The position numbers and the translations under genes are program-made. Source: Halobellus rarus (GTDB lineage: Archaea > Halobacteriota > Halobacteria > Halobacteriales > Haloferacaceae). Taken from it: 64,000 bases of DNA. The stretch covers positions 124,001 through 188,000 of the forward strand of contig NZ_JANHDI010000004.1 of NCBI RefSeq assembly GCF_024494595.1, given 5' to 3'. The notes under the pieces were generated by a model. It ran no database searches. It was given only the letters and a program-made list of their open reading frames with translations, and was not told the origin of the DNA. Position 1 is the stretch's first letter. Every line of letters starts with the position of its first letter. This document shows positions 18,195-24,990 of this stretch, piece after piece.

Positions 18195-19004
18195 ATGGTA
18201 CTGGTCTCCGCATTCGAAGATGGATTCGCCGCCCTCCGAGCGAATCCGATCCTGCTCGTCTTCGGCCTCCTCGTCGGGGGTGGAAGCCAACTGCAGTACG
18301 TCGGTCATCTGATCGAATCACCGCTTCCCTCGGCAGGCGTCTCGCTCGCGTGGCTGGTCGTCTTCCCGTTCGTTCTCGGCGGCTTCATCGGAACCGCCCG
18401 CGCTGCGATCGAAGGGACGGACTCGTCGATCACCCAATTTATCACCGTAGCGCGGACGCACTACCTCCGACTTCTACTCGGGACCGTGGCGTTCGTGCTT
18501 ATCGTCCTCGGAACTGCCATCGGACTCGGATTCGTCGGATTCGTCCTCGGTATCGGATCGATGGCACTCGCTGCGATTCACGAGATGGCCGCCTTCGCCG
18601 CAGGCGTCGGCACGCTGCTCGTCTGGCTGGTCTCCATCCTCGTCGTCATTATGTTCGTGCAGTTTTACGATGCCGCGATCGTCATCGAAGACCTGAGCGT
18701 CACTGATTCCTTCCGGAGGAGTATCGCGCTCGTCCGCTCGAACCTGAAAAGCGTCGCCGGATTCTCGCTCGTGTGGGTCATCCTGCTGAACGCCTTCTTC
18801 ATCCCCGAGTATCTCCTCCAATTGACGTTGACGGACGCCGGCGCTGTTGCCGTAGTACCGGCTGACTTCGGTATTCCGATCGCCGTCCTGCTCCCGGTCG
18901 GTATCGTCCTGTCGGCGGTTGGCTTCGCGTACTTCTATACGGTGTACACAGCGTACTACCTGCGATTGATCGCTATCTCATCGAGCTCTACGGAGTCAGT
19001 ATGA
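18195..19004 (+). CDS. Polytopic membrane protein, haloarchaeal family of unknown function
   Basis: A 269-residue protein with about six hydrophobic helices (for example ANPILLVFGLLVGGG, LAWLVVFPFVLGGFIG, LRLLLGTVAFVLIVLG). The layout is reminiscent of DUF7847-like/glycerophosphodiesterase membrane domains in haloarchaea: amphipathic N-terminus (FEDGFAALRANP), paired helices and a mid-protein SFRRSIALVRSN loop. No catalytic motif is visible. A second protein of the same general build is encoded at 19545-20450, with an HTH regulator between them, so the three probably form one functional locus. Function unknown. Confidence 0.7.
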   Translation: MVLVSAFEDGFAALRANPILLVFGLLVGGGSQLQYVGHLIESPLPSAGVSLAWLVVFPFVLGGFIGTARAAIEGTDSSITQFITVARTHYLRLLLGTVAFVLIVLGTAIGLGFVGFVLGIGSMALAAIHEMAAFAAGVGTLLVWLVSILVVIMFVQFYDAAIVIEDLSVTDSFRRSIALVRSNLKSVAGFSLVWVILLNAFFIPEYLLQLTLTDAGAVAVVPADFGIPIAVLLPVGIVLSAVGFAYFYTVYTAYYLRLIAISSSSTESV

Positions 19005-19095
19005 CGACTCACCAACAACTACGTACGATGGTTTCGAACAGCCACTGATCGGACTCGATCCCCGCAGACACCAGCCATAGAAGCTAACAGCAATC

Positions 19096-19548
19096 ATGCC
19101 ACGACTCCTTCCGACACAAACAGACGCTACCGTCGAACGAAGCGATACCCCTGCCGTCCTGAGTCTCGACGACGACGCGACGCGAGAGGTGATCGAAGCG
19201 TTATCCTCAGAGACCGCCTACGAAATCTTCCGGCTGCTCAACGAGACGCCGGCGACGCCGGCACGGATCGCAGAGCAGCTCGACCAGAGCGTTCAGAACG
19301 TCCACTATCACCTGTCGAACCTCGAATCGGCCGGCGTGATCGAAATCACCGACACCTGCTATTCGGAGAAAGGCCGTGAGATGAGCGTGTTCGTCGTCTC
19401 TGAAGATCCGACGCTGCTCTTTCTCGGCACCGAGGACGATCGCCCGAGTCTCAAACGCGCGTTCAAGTCCTTCGCCTCGCTACTCGGCCCCCCATCGATC
19501 CTGCTTGCGGCCGGCGAATCCATCTCTCAGCTTGTCACTGGCGAATGA
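19096..19548 (+). CDS. ArsR-like winged-helix transcriptional regulator
   Basis: A 150-residue protein with a winged-helix domain at about residues 25-90: TREVIEALSSETAYEIFRLL, then TPARIAEQLDQSVQNVHYHL as the recognition region, then GVIEITDTCYSEKGREMSVF as the wing. The C-terminal third (PSLKRAFKSFASLLGPPS) is moderately hydrophobic. Its ATGA overlap with the next gene shows translational coupling, so it probably controls the membrane proteins on either side. The signal sensed is unknown; no metal-binding cysteine pair is visible in the helix region. Confidence 0.8.
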   Translation: MPRLLPTQTDATVERSDTPAVLSLDDDATREVIEALSSETAYEIFRLLNETPATPARIAEQLDQSVQNVHYHLSNLESAGVIEITDTCYSEKGREMSVFVVSEDPTLLFLGTEDDRPSLKRAFKSFASLLGPPSILLAAGESISQLVTGE

Positions 19549-20450
19549 GCGAACGCACGGATTCAACGATCCGAAGCACCTCTACCGTCGACGACACGAC
19601 TATATGTGACGCGGTACCGACAATCAAGTCCCGAGACGACACGGAAGGGTGTGGCTGTCTCGAATGCCGAAACATCGAGACGACCACCACCCATCGGACC
19701 GTCCTCGACGCGCTCGTCTGGTCCGTTCGACTGTTTCGATCCTACCCGTCGATCGTCGCCTTCGCGGGCGTGATCATCTTCGCCAACCGGCTCCTCGAAA
19801 CGGACAGTATCGACGTGCTCCCGATGCCCGCAGTCGGCGTCGTCGAGGCTGTGACGGCGTTCGCGTTCATCGTCTCGATTCGCGCCTACGTGGGAACGAT
19901 CGTCGCCGGGGAACTGACTGGCACCCCCGTCACGATACGCGAGGGGCTACATCGAAGTATCGCTCGGACACCGGCGTTAGTCGGCGTCGTCCTGCTCGTC
20001 GTCTTTTCCGTGATGACGATCCCGTTCGTCCTGTCCCTGCCGCTCTTCGTTCTGGTCGGCGTTGTCCCGGGCACGCCAGTGGAGTGGGTTAGTTTCCCTG
20101 TCGCGGCGGCTGTCGGTGGAAGCGTCTTTGCCGTGCCGTTTCTCTTTCTCCTCTTCAAGTTCTGGTTCGCACCGGAAGCCTGTGTCATCGGGCAGTACGG
20201 CCCCATCGAATCACTGTGGGTTAGCTGGCGTATCACGACGAGCTACCGTGGAAAGTTCTTGCTCGTCGTCGTCATCGTAATTGGAAGTGCAGTCAGCCTC
20301 TATCTGCCAACCGTTCTCCCCGAGTTCGGTACGGGACTGGCTCCGGTGTCTCCCGTTTTGGATGCGATCTCATCGAGCGTCGGAGAACTGCTTTCGATCC
20401 TGTGGGCAAGCGCGTACGCGCACACGTACGTCCAGGGGGTCGTTTCGTGA
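19545..20450 (+). CDS. Polytopic membrane protein with N-terminal Cys motif, unknown function
   Basis: A 301-residue protein whose first 60 residues are hydrophilic and contain CGCLEC, a possible metal site, followed by about six hydrophobic helices (IVAFAGVIIFANRLL, ALVGVVLLVVFSVM, LPLFVLVGVVPG and others). The arrangement resembles the protein at 18195-19004, suggesting paralogues. Its ATG overlaps the stop of the HTH regulator by four bases. The central loop SLWVSWRITTSYRGK corresponds in place to SFRRSIALVRSN of the first protein. No enzyme motif is seen. Confidence 0.7.
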   Translation: MSERTDSTIRSTSTVDDTTICDAVPTIKSRDDTEGCGCLECRNIETTTTHRTVLDALVWSVRLFRSYPSIVAFAGVIIFANRLLETDSIDVLPMPAVGVVEAVTAFAFIVSIRAYVGTIVAGELTGTPVTIREGLHRSIARTPALVGVVLLVVFSVMTIPFVLSLPLFVLVGVVPGTPVEWVSFPVAAAVGGSVFAVPFLFLLFKFWFAPEACVIGQYGPIESLWVSWRITTSYRGKFLLVVVIVIGSAVSLYLPTVLPEFGTGLAPVSPVLDAISSSVGELLSILWASAYAHTYVQGVVS

Positions 20451-20471
20451 ACCGGGACTCGTATCGAGAGT

Positions 20472-20750
20472 TCAATTCCCGTGGATCGCATCGATGACGA
20501 TCGCTCCGACCACGATCGCCGTTGTCGGGACTGAACTCGTATCGGTAAGCGTAATCTCGTACTGATCAAAGTCGAAGGGAGCGAACTCGCCCTCGATAGA
20601 ACCGACTAGATCGTCCTCAGAATCGGTTATCTCGTACTTGTGCGCGATTCCTTGGCCGACTGGCAGGAGTTTCCGCCCGAGGGTAAAGAGTGCGCCACGC
20701 GAGTTGATCTCCGCAAGCAGCGACCTGACACCAGAAAGAACAGATCTTCG
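20472..20750 (-). pseudogene. 5'-truncated C-terminal fragment, resembling LURP-one-related proteins
   Basis: An open reverse-strand frame of 92 codons ends in TGA at 20474-20472 and reads through GRKLLPVGQGIAHKYEITD, DLVGSIEGEFAPFDFDQYE and TTAIVVGAIVIDAIHGN. Alternating beta strands plus the hydrophobic tail resemble the C-terminal half of haloarchaeal LURP-one/scramblase-related proteins; this assignment is from memory of the family and is tentative. There is no plausible start codon with a promoter, and its upstream side ends where a forward-strand histidine-kinase fragment begins, so it is a broken gene. Confidence 0.45.
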
Positions 20751-20905
20751 GGAAGGGAGAACAGGGGTCGGACAGTCCCAGATCAGGGATCAGTCTGTAT
20801 CTCGTCCATCTCTCAACCGGTCAATTCGGTGGCGACGTGTGGGTCGAAGACAACGATCCCAACGGTTCAGTCCTCGTTATGGAACTACCTATTCATACGC
20901 CGTAG
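20729..20905 (+). pseudogene. C-terminal fragment of a sensor histidine kinase
   Basis: After an in-frame TGA (20726-20728) the forward frame reads HQKEQIFGKGEQGSDSPRSG, ISLYLVHLSTGQFGGDVWVE and DNDPNGSVLVMELPIHTP, then stops at TAG 20903-20905. This is the end of a HATPase_c domain: the F/G2 boxes (normally GTGLGLYLV, here RSGISLYLV) and the conserved GGDVWVEDNDPEG end region of haloarchaeal kinases. All sensor, dimerisation and N-box parts are missing. It abuts the reverse-strand fragment at 20472-20750 head to head. Confidence 0.75.
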
Positions 20906-21005
20906 GAGGATGTCATCTAAGAGTTACCACACTGAAAATATGACTCCTCGATGGAAGGTGGTGACTACCACCGATCAAACCGTGCAGATCTGATGCCCGA
21001 GATAC

Positions 21006-21013
21006 TTTATTGA
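21006..21013 (+). promoter_or_regulatory. TATA box of the amphi-Trp gene
   Basis: CTTTATTG, 20-27 bases before ATG 21033, consistent with a leaderless transcript. Confidence 0.5.
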
Positions 21014-21032
21014 CAGCCGTTGTAGGTTCAGT

Positions 21033-21323
21033 ATGGGAAACGACGAAGAATCCAAGACCGAAACGGAATCGGCAGATGATGAGACGGAACGTGAAGGTGA
21101 GCGAGTGATGAGTCGGGAAGACGCTGCAGAGATCCTGCGTGAAGTCGCCGATGGTGTGGAGAACGGCACAATCGACATCGAAGGAGACAACGGTTTCACG
21201 GTCGCGGTTCCAGAGCACTTCGAACTGGGAGTCGAGTACGAGGTTACCGACGACGAGGCTGAGTTAGAAGTCGAACTCGAATGGCGGATGGAAGACGGCG
21301 AACCGGTATCGGCGAACGAATAA
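21033..21323 (+). CDS. Amphi-Trp domain-containing protein
   Basis: A 96-residue acidic protein. The first 30 residues are a Glu/Asp/Thr-rich tail, followed by the amphi-Trp domain: MSREDAAEILREVADGVENG, then GTIDIEGDNGFTVAVPEHFE and the acidic strand VEYEVTDDEAELEVELEWRM ending in Trp. These small domains are common in haloarchaea and have no established role. The promoter supports the ATG at 21033. It stands alone between decayed DNA and a repeat-flanked intergenic element. Confidence 0.8.
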   Translation: MGNDEESKTETESADDETEREGERVMSREDAAEILREVADGVENGTIDIEGDNGFTVAVPEHFELGVEYEVTDDEAELEVELEWRMEDGEPVSANE

Positions 21324-21399
21324 CCCGGGTGGCGGCTTCCATAGCAGCCGATCGTCAGAAAATCGTACCCGTTCATTCAGCACGCAGACTCTTACCGCT

Positions 21400-21580
21400 G
21401 ATTCAGTGAATTCAGTTCAGACCAACTAGCGCAAATCGCTCACTACAGGAGTTACGTACCGCGAGCGAACGTAGTGAGCGAGCGGGCCAAGGAACCCTCG
21501 AAGCGGGTCTTCGACCCGCTGAGGGGGTACAAGTACGATTCGACGGGTGATTCAGTCGAGTTCAGTCGAAAAACCAACTA
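21400..21580. repeat. Imperfect direct repeats flanking a 120-bp hairpin-bearing element
   Basis: Two related sequences, 21400-21428 and 21549-21580, both start GATTCAGT, contain GTTCAGT and end ACCAACTA. Between them lie GCGAGCGAACGTAGTGAGCG (from about 21460) and a strong hairpin: AGCGGGTC (21502-21509), loop TTC, GACCCGCT (21513-21520), extended by CCCTC (21495-21499) with GAGGG (21521-21525) across a two-base bulge. No gene is visible. It could be a small non-autonomous element or a transcribed hairpin. Confidence 0.5.
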
Positions 21581-21587
21581 ATGTAGA

Positions 21588-22856
21588 TTACTCAGTACCG
21601 TTGGCACGCCGGTCAAACACGTCGAGAATTGGTTCGGGCTCCTCTAGGTGTGGAAGTCGCAATTCCTGATCGGGACACTCGATGACGACTGTTGACGTAT
21701 CGAGCCGATCGTGGAGCCGACCCCGTTCGACGCGTAGTCCGGTTTCGTCCCACGGTTCGATCCGCCACAGCCGCGTTCGGAACAATCGATCGTACGCGAG
21801 GATCGCCTCGTCGGACACGCGGTACTCGACGCCGCCGTGCCGTAAGCCGTAGTCGATCGTGAGAAGCCCCGTCGAAACGACGAGACTGGCGCCGACAAGA
21901 GCGAGAACGAGATTCCAGACGCCTCCGAGCACGAAGAGGGTCGAAACGAGAAGGAGAAACCCGACGATGACCAGCGCACCCGGATGGCGGCGGACGTTCG
22001 TCGTCGAAATCCCGCCGAACAGTCTCCCCAAGAGCGTCGGTCGCAGTCGCTCGTCGACAGCGCTCACTGATTCGATCGGTTCGTGGGATGGCGGCTCGTA
22101 CGCCCAGCCGAGTTCGAGGGCAGACGCCTCGTCGAAGGCGGCGAGTCGCTCGCGGTATAGTCCACCGAGATCGAAGCTGAACTTCACGAGGACGATCCCG
22201 ACCAAGATCGGGGGGCCGATGAGCGTCGGATCGACGGCCGTGATCGGATCGTCGGATGCGACCGAATCCGCGGCGAGGCCGACGAACGTCGCCGTGAGCA
22301 GCCCGCCGATACCAATCACCACCGCACGTATGAAAATACCCTGAATTGCCGTCTGGGCGCTGTGATCGCGGTATCCTTGTCGGTGAAAATACTCGATGAG
22401 CGTCGAGGCGCCTTCGCTGAGAAAGATGCCGAACGAGGAGAGCACCACCATCTCCAGCGCGTCCGATTCAAGCGTATCGGGACCAATAACGCCCACAGTC
22501 GTGACGCCCGCAAAGAACCAGACGAGTGTGAAAACGGGAACGGCAACGGCGAGGACAGGCAGCGTCGAGAGCCGAATCCCGAGATCGGTGAACGGAACCG
22601 GAATCGAAGTCCGTTTGCTCGTCAGCGCGCCTGCGATCAGCGGATCCGACTCGAATTCCGACGGTCGACCGGCAAATAGCGCTTTAACCAAGGCCCAAAA
22701 GGAGAGGATCCCGAGTTCGAACCAGTAGAGGAAGACGAGTGCAGCGAGATCCCACCCGAGAGCGACGACGCCAACAAGTGGAAGCGCGTTCGCAACGATG
22801 ACGGCGATCGTCTCGGATGAAGGGCTGCCGTGCTGCCCGTTCTCGAAGGGGACCAT
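21588..22856 (-). CDS. DUF6498-like integral membrane protein with cytoplasmic C-terminal domain
   Basis: A 422-residue membrane protein. The N-terminal half has about eight hydrophobic segments beginning with ALPLVGVVALGWDLAALVFL and YWFELGILSFWALVKALFAG, which fits the DUF6498 family. Two more helices follow near residues 290-340. The last 80 residues (GVEYRVSDEAILAYDRLFRT, then LWRIEPWDETGLRVERGRLH) resemble a PH-like/YdbT-type domain. The start at 22856 has the palindromic CAAATATTTG at 22884-22893, a good TATA position for a leaderless message. Function unknown. Confidence 0.75.
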   Translation of the reverse strand: MVPFENGQHGSPSSETIAVIVANALPLVGVVALGWDLAALVFLYWFELGILSFWALVKALFAGRPSEFESDPLIAGALTSKRTSIPVPFTDLGIRLSTLPVLAVAVPVFTLVWFFAGVTTVGVIGPDTLESDALEMVVLSSFGIFLSEGASTLIEYFHRQGYRDHSAQTAIQGIFIRAVVIGIGGLLTATFVGLAADSVASDDPITAVDPTLIGPPILVGIVLVKFSFDLGGLYRERLAAFDEASALELGWAYEPPSHEPIESVSAVDERLRPTLLGRLFGGISTTNVRRHPGALVIVGFLLLVSTLFVLGGVWNLVLALVGASLVVSTGLLTIDYGLRHGGVEYRVSDEAILAYDRLFRTRLWRIEPWDETGLRVERGRLHDRLDTSTVVIECPDQELRLPHLEEPEPILDVFDRRANGTE

Positions 22857-23261
22857 CCATCGAATGTGCCGGTCGACCGAGACAAATATTTGATGAAAGC
22901 TGTACCGTCCGAAACGGTTGTGCGGCCTTCACGACGGAACCGGCTACACCACAACGTGGACGTCCTGTGGCCTGGGCGATGTGCAGGTTCCGTACGGTGG
23001 TCTCCGCTCAGAGAAATTCTTCCGCACAGACCGGTACTGGCGCGGCGGTTCGGCTTGCAGCGGTGCTTGAACGATCGACTGGACGGCCTCCGACACCACT
23101 TCGATATCGATTCCCTCGCCACCGATGTGAGCGACGGGACGCTCAACGAAGCCCATATCACCCTGACAGCGAGGTCGCGTGGTCACGGTGGCTTGCCCGT
23201 TGACATCGTGACTTCACGCTCGATTTACGGGCGAAAATCGCCTGACAGCGGCGGGGAGAAG
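22857..23261. other. Intergenic stretch before the attachment site
   Basis: About 405 bases. The first 40 hold the promoter of the DUF6498-like gene. A reverse-strand frame over 22944-23186 has coding-like composition (for example GFVERPVAHIGGEGIDIEVV) but no recognised family and no promoter, so I do not call it a gene. The stretch would be the original downstream neighbourhood of tRNA-Glu before the element inserted. Confidence 0.4.
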
Positions 23262-23303
23262 TGCTCCGTCAGGGATTCGAACCCTGGTCCTTGCCGTGAG
23301 AGG
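23262..23303 (-). repeat. attachment-site repeat: 42-bp tRNA-Glu 3' duplicate
   Basis: Identical to 28343-28384: acceptor 3' strand with discriminator, whole T arm, variable loop and the 3' side of the anticodon arm up to the anticodon. Sequence diverges at once on both sides (ACTCAGT on the inner side against GCAAGAT in the tRNA). It is not a functional tRNA because the 5' half is absent. Confidence 0.9.
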
Positions 23304-23692
23304 ACTCAGTATGCCTCTATAAAAGGTTTTTGGCACCCGGTTTGACCCTTTATATCGTACCGTCTGTTTTCGTCCGTGTAACCGTCTCTAACGGGTTCGA
23401 GATTTATATAACAGGGTGGAATTGCCGGAAAGGCAATGGCGGTTCGCTTGATTCTACCAAGGTCCTTGCCCGCAGTGGGTCAATCGGCGGCAAGGACCTG
23501 GGGTTGTAGGGGTTTATACCGCAACCGCTCAGACGCCCGAATTCCGGTACATCCTACCCCGGTTGACCGCCGATCTTTATAAGCGAAGTCGGAACCGACC
23601 CGACTACAGACGAATATCGGGGTTTACCCGAGGTAAATGTAGATCCGATCGCCCAGAAAGCACGCACGCGTAGCGCCCCTCGCTCAGTTCGC
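23304..23692. repeat. Left end of the element: inverted repeats resembling the att core
   Basis: This 389-base region has no gene. It holds a perfect 11-bp inverted repeat, AGGTCCTTGCC at 23460-23470 and its complement at 23489-23499, separated by 18 bases. GGTCCTTGCC is also present in the tRNA anticodon-arm part of the att repeat, and AGGTCCTTGCC recurs at 28146-28156 near the integrase. A shorter pair ATTGCC/GGCAAT lies near 23421-23438. These are candidate recombinase arm sites. TATA-like runs (GATTTATATAAC from 23401, CTTTATAAG about 23575) may serve transcription of the first cargo gene. Confidence 0.5.
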
Positions 23693-24094
23693 ATGTCCAT
23701 CGAGACACCACATCCGATCGAAGGCGACGAACCGACTGACTCGACCGCCGCCGAACGGGCGAACGAAGCTGCCGGGAACCAGCCGAACCCTCTCGAATTC
23801 GAGCCGTGGGAGGACATCGGTCGCACCCTCCTCAGCGCGCGCCTCGAACGCGCTAGCGAGGAGGCCGTCCGCGACGCCTTCCGACAGGCGACGTCGCGCA
23901 TCGCCGACGGCAACGAGCTGACCGAAGGCGACATCAGAGGAATGTACTACGCTATCGAGGACGCAAAGCGAGCGGTCGAGTTGGCAGCGGCGGCGTCACC
24001 CGAGACCGCACCGGCCCCCGATCTCTGGGAGTTCCTCTCCGAGGAAAACAGACAGGCGTACGTCGAGGAAGTCGAACAGCGAGGCGGCCACTGA
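23693..24094 (+). CDS. Acidic hypothetical protein of the integrative element
   Basis: A 133-residue acidic, Ala/Glu-rich protein predicted mostly helical; ARLERASEEAVRDAFRQAT and IRGMYYAIEDAKRAVELAAA look like amphipathic helices. No membrane segment, cysteine pair or known motif. Codon use is normal for a haloarchaeon. It is the first cargo gene after the left attachment repeat. Similar small helical proteins occur in haloarchaeal islands, but I do not recognise the family or function. Confidence 0.6.
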   Translation: MSIETPHPIEGDEPTDSTAAERANEAAGNQPNPLEFEPWEDIGRTLLSARLERASEEAVRDAFRQATSRIADGNELTEGDIRGMYYAIEDAKRAVELAAAASPETAPAPDLWEFLSEENRQAYVEEVEQRGGH

Positions 24095-24206
24095 GAAGCG
24101 GTTCCGTCTGCCGGTTCACCGTAATCACGAATCAGTCAGACGAAGGAATTTCAGACTTCCGACCCCCCGACGAACGTATTTCACCGATGACGCGGCAGGC
24201 ACTCAC

Positions 24207-24845
24207 GTGTTGAACCCTCAGCGCTCGTTCGTCCGACCGCTGCTCGCCTGGCACGAAGCGAACGGCCGGCATCAGTTACCGTGGCGGGATCCCGACCGCT
24301 CGGCGTTCGAGATCCTGGTCGCGGAGATACTGCTTCAGCGGACGACCGCCGCGTCCGTCGCCGGCGCGTACCTTCCGGTAATCGCTCGGTACCCGTCGCC
24401 CGAAGCCGTCGTCGCCGCACACCCAGAAGCGATCGAACGGCGAATCGCTCCGCTCGGTCTGGCCAAACGAGCGGAGTTCATCTGCCGAAGCGCGGAGCGG
24501 TTGCTCGCGCGGCACTCGGGAGACGTCCCCCACCGATACGAAGACTTGTTGGGACTCCACGGTGTCGGGGCGTACACCGCGCGCTCGGTCCTGATACACG
24601 CGTTCGACGAGGATATCGCGGCGGTGGACACGAACGTGCGCCGCCTGATCTCCCGCTTCTTCGACGTGCCTCCGGACTCGCGGGCGCTCGCGCGTCTCGC
24701 TGACGCGCTCGCCCCCTCTCAGCGCGGGAGCGAGTTCCAACACGCGATGCTGGACTTCGCCGCCGACGTCTGTACCGCTAGCACGCCGAAGTGCGAGACG
24801 TGCCGGCTTATGGAGCACTGTCAGAGTTCCGGGCACGCGGACTGA
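24207..24845 (+). CDS. HhH-GPD DNA glycosylase with Fe-S cluster (Nth/MutY superfamily, mismatch-glycosylase-like)
   Basis: A 212-residue base-excision DNA repair enzyme. The N-terminus LPWRDPDRSAFEILVAEILL followed by QRTTA resembles MutY and T:G mismatch glycosylases. The helix-hairpin-helix LLGLHGVGAYTARSVL is followed by the catalytic Asp in VDTNVRR. Four cysteines at the end (C-x6-C-x2-C-x5-C) bind a [4Fe-4S] cluster. In the hairpin the residue after GVGA is Tyr; Nth has Lys at the corresponding place and Mig.Mth-type thymine glycosylases have Tyr. The MutY 8-oxoG recognition C-terminal domain is missing. So removal of T from T:G, or another mismatch, is more likely than AP-lyase activity. 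GTG start at 24207 follows a TATA-like GTATTTCA about 28 bases upstream. Confidence 0.8.
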   Translation: MLNPQRSFVRPLLAWHEANGRHQLPWRDPDRSAFEILVAEILLQRTTAASVAGAYLPVIARYPSPEAVVAAHPEAIERRIAPLGLAKRAEFICRSAERLLARHSGDVPHRYEDLLGLHGVGAYTARSVLIHAFDEDIAAVDTNVRRLISRFFDVPPDSRALARLADALAPSQRGSEFQHAMLDFAADVCTASTPKCETCRLMEHCQSSGHAD

Positions 24846-24920
24846 GCAATCGCTTGATCAATCAACGAGCCGCGTTTCGTGCTCGCAACACGCAGTCTGT
24901 TGCCCTCGACTAGAATATAG

Positions 24921-24965
24921 AAATCATAATTTCCGAAATCACGATTTCCGAAATCACAGATTCTA
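24921..24965. repeat. Three tandem 15-bp units with palindromes abutting a promoter
   Basis: Units at 24921-24935, 24936-24950 and a degenerate one at 24951-24965. The unit junctions create the palindrome ATTTCCGAAAT at 24929-24939 and 24944-24954, 15 bases apart centre to centre. The array runs directly into the TATA-like CTATTTAG (24963-24970) of the ATPase gene that starts at 24991. This is the layout of an operator for a dimeric regulator. Confidence 0.55.
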
Positions 24966-24990
24966 TTTAGGTGGGCGCGTTGGGAGATGT

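Noticed and set aside
21495-21525. Bacterial-type intrinsic terminator
   Set aside because: Strong hairpin but no following T run; archaeal termination does not use such hairpins.
22944-23186. 80-codon reverse frame before the attachment site
   Set aside because: Coding-like composition but no family, start signal or promoter; left as intergenic.
23262-23303. Second tRNA-Glu gene
   Set aside because: Only the 3' 42 bases are present; no 5' acceptor strand, D arm or anticodon 5' stem follows.
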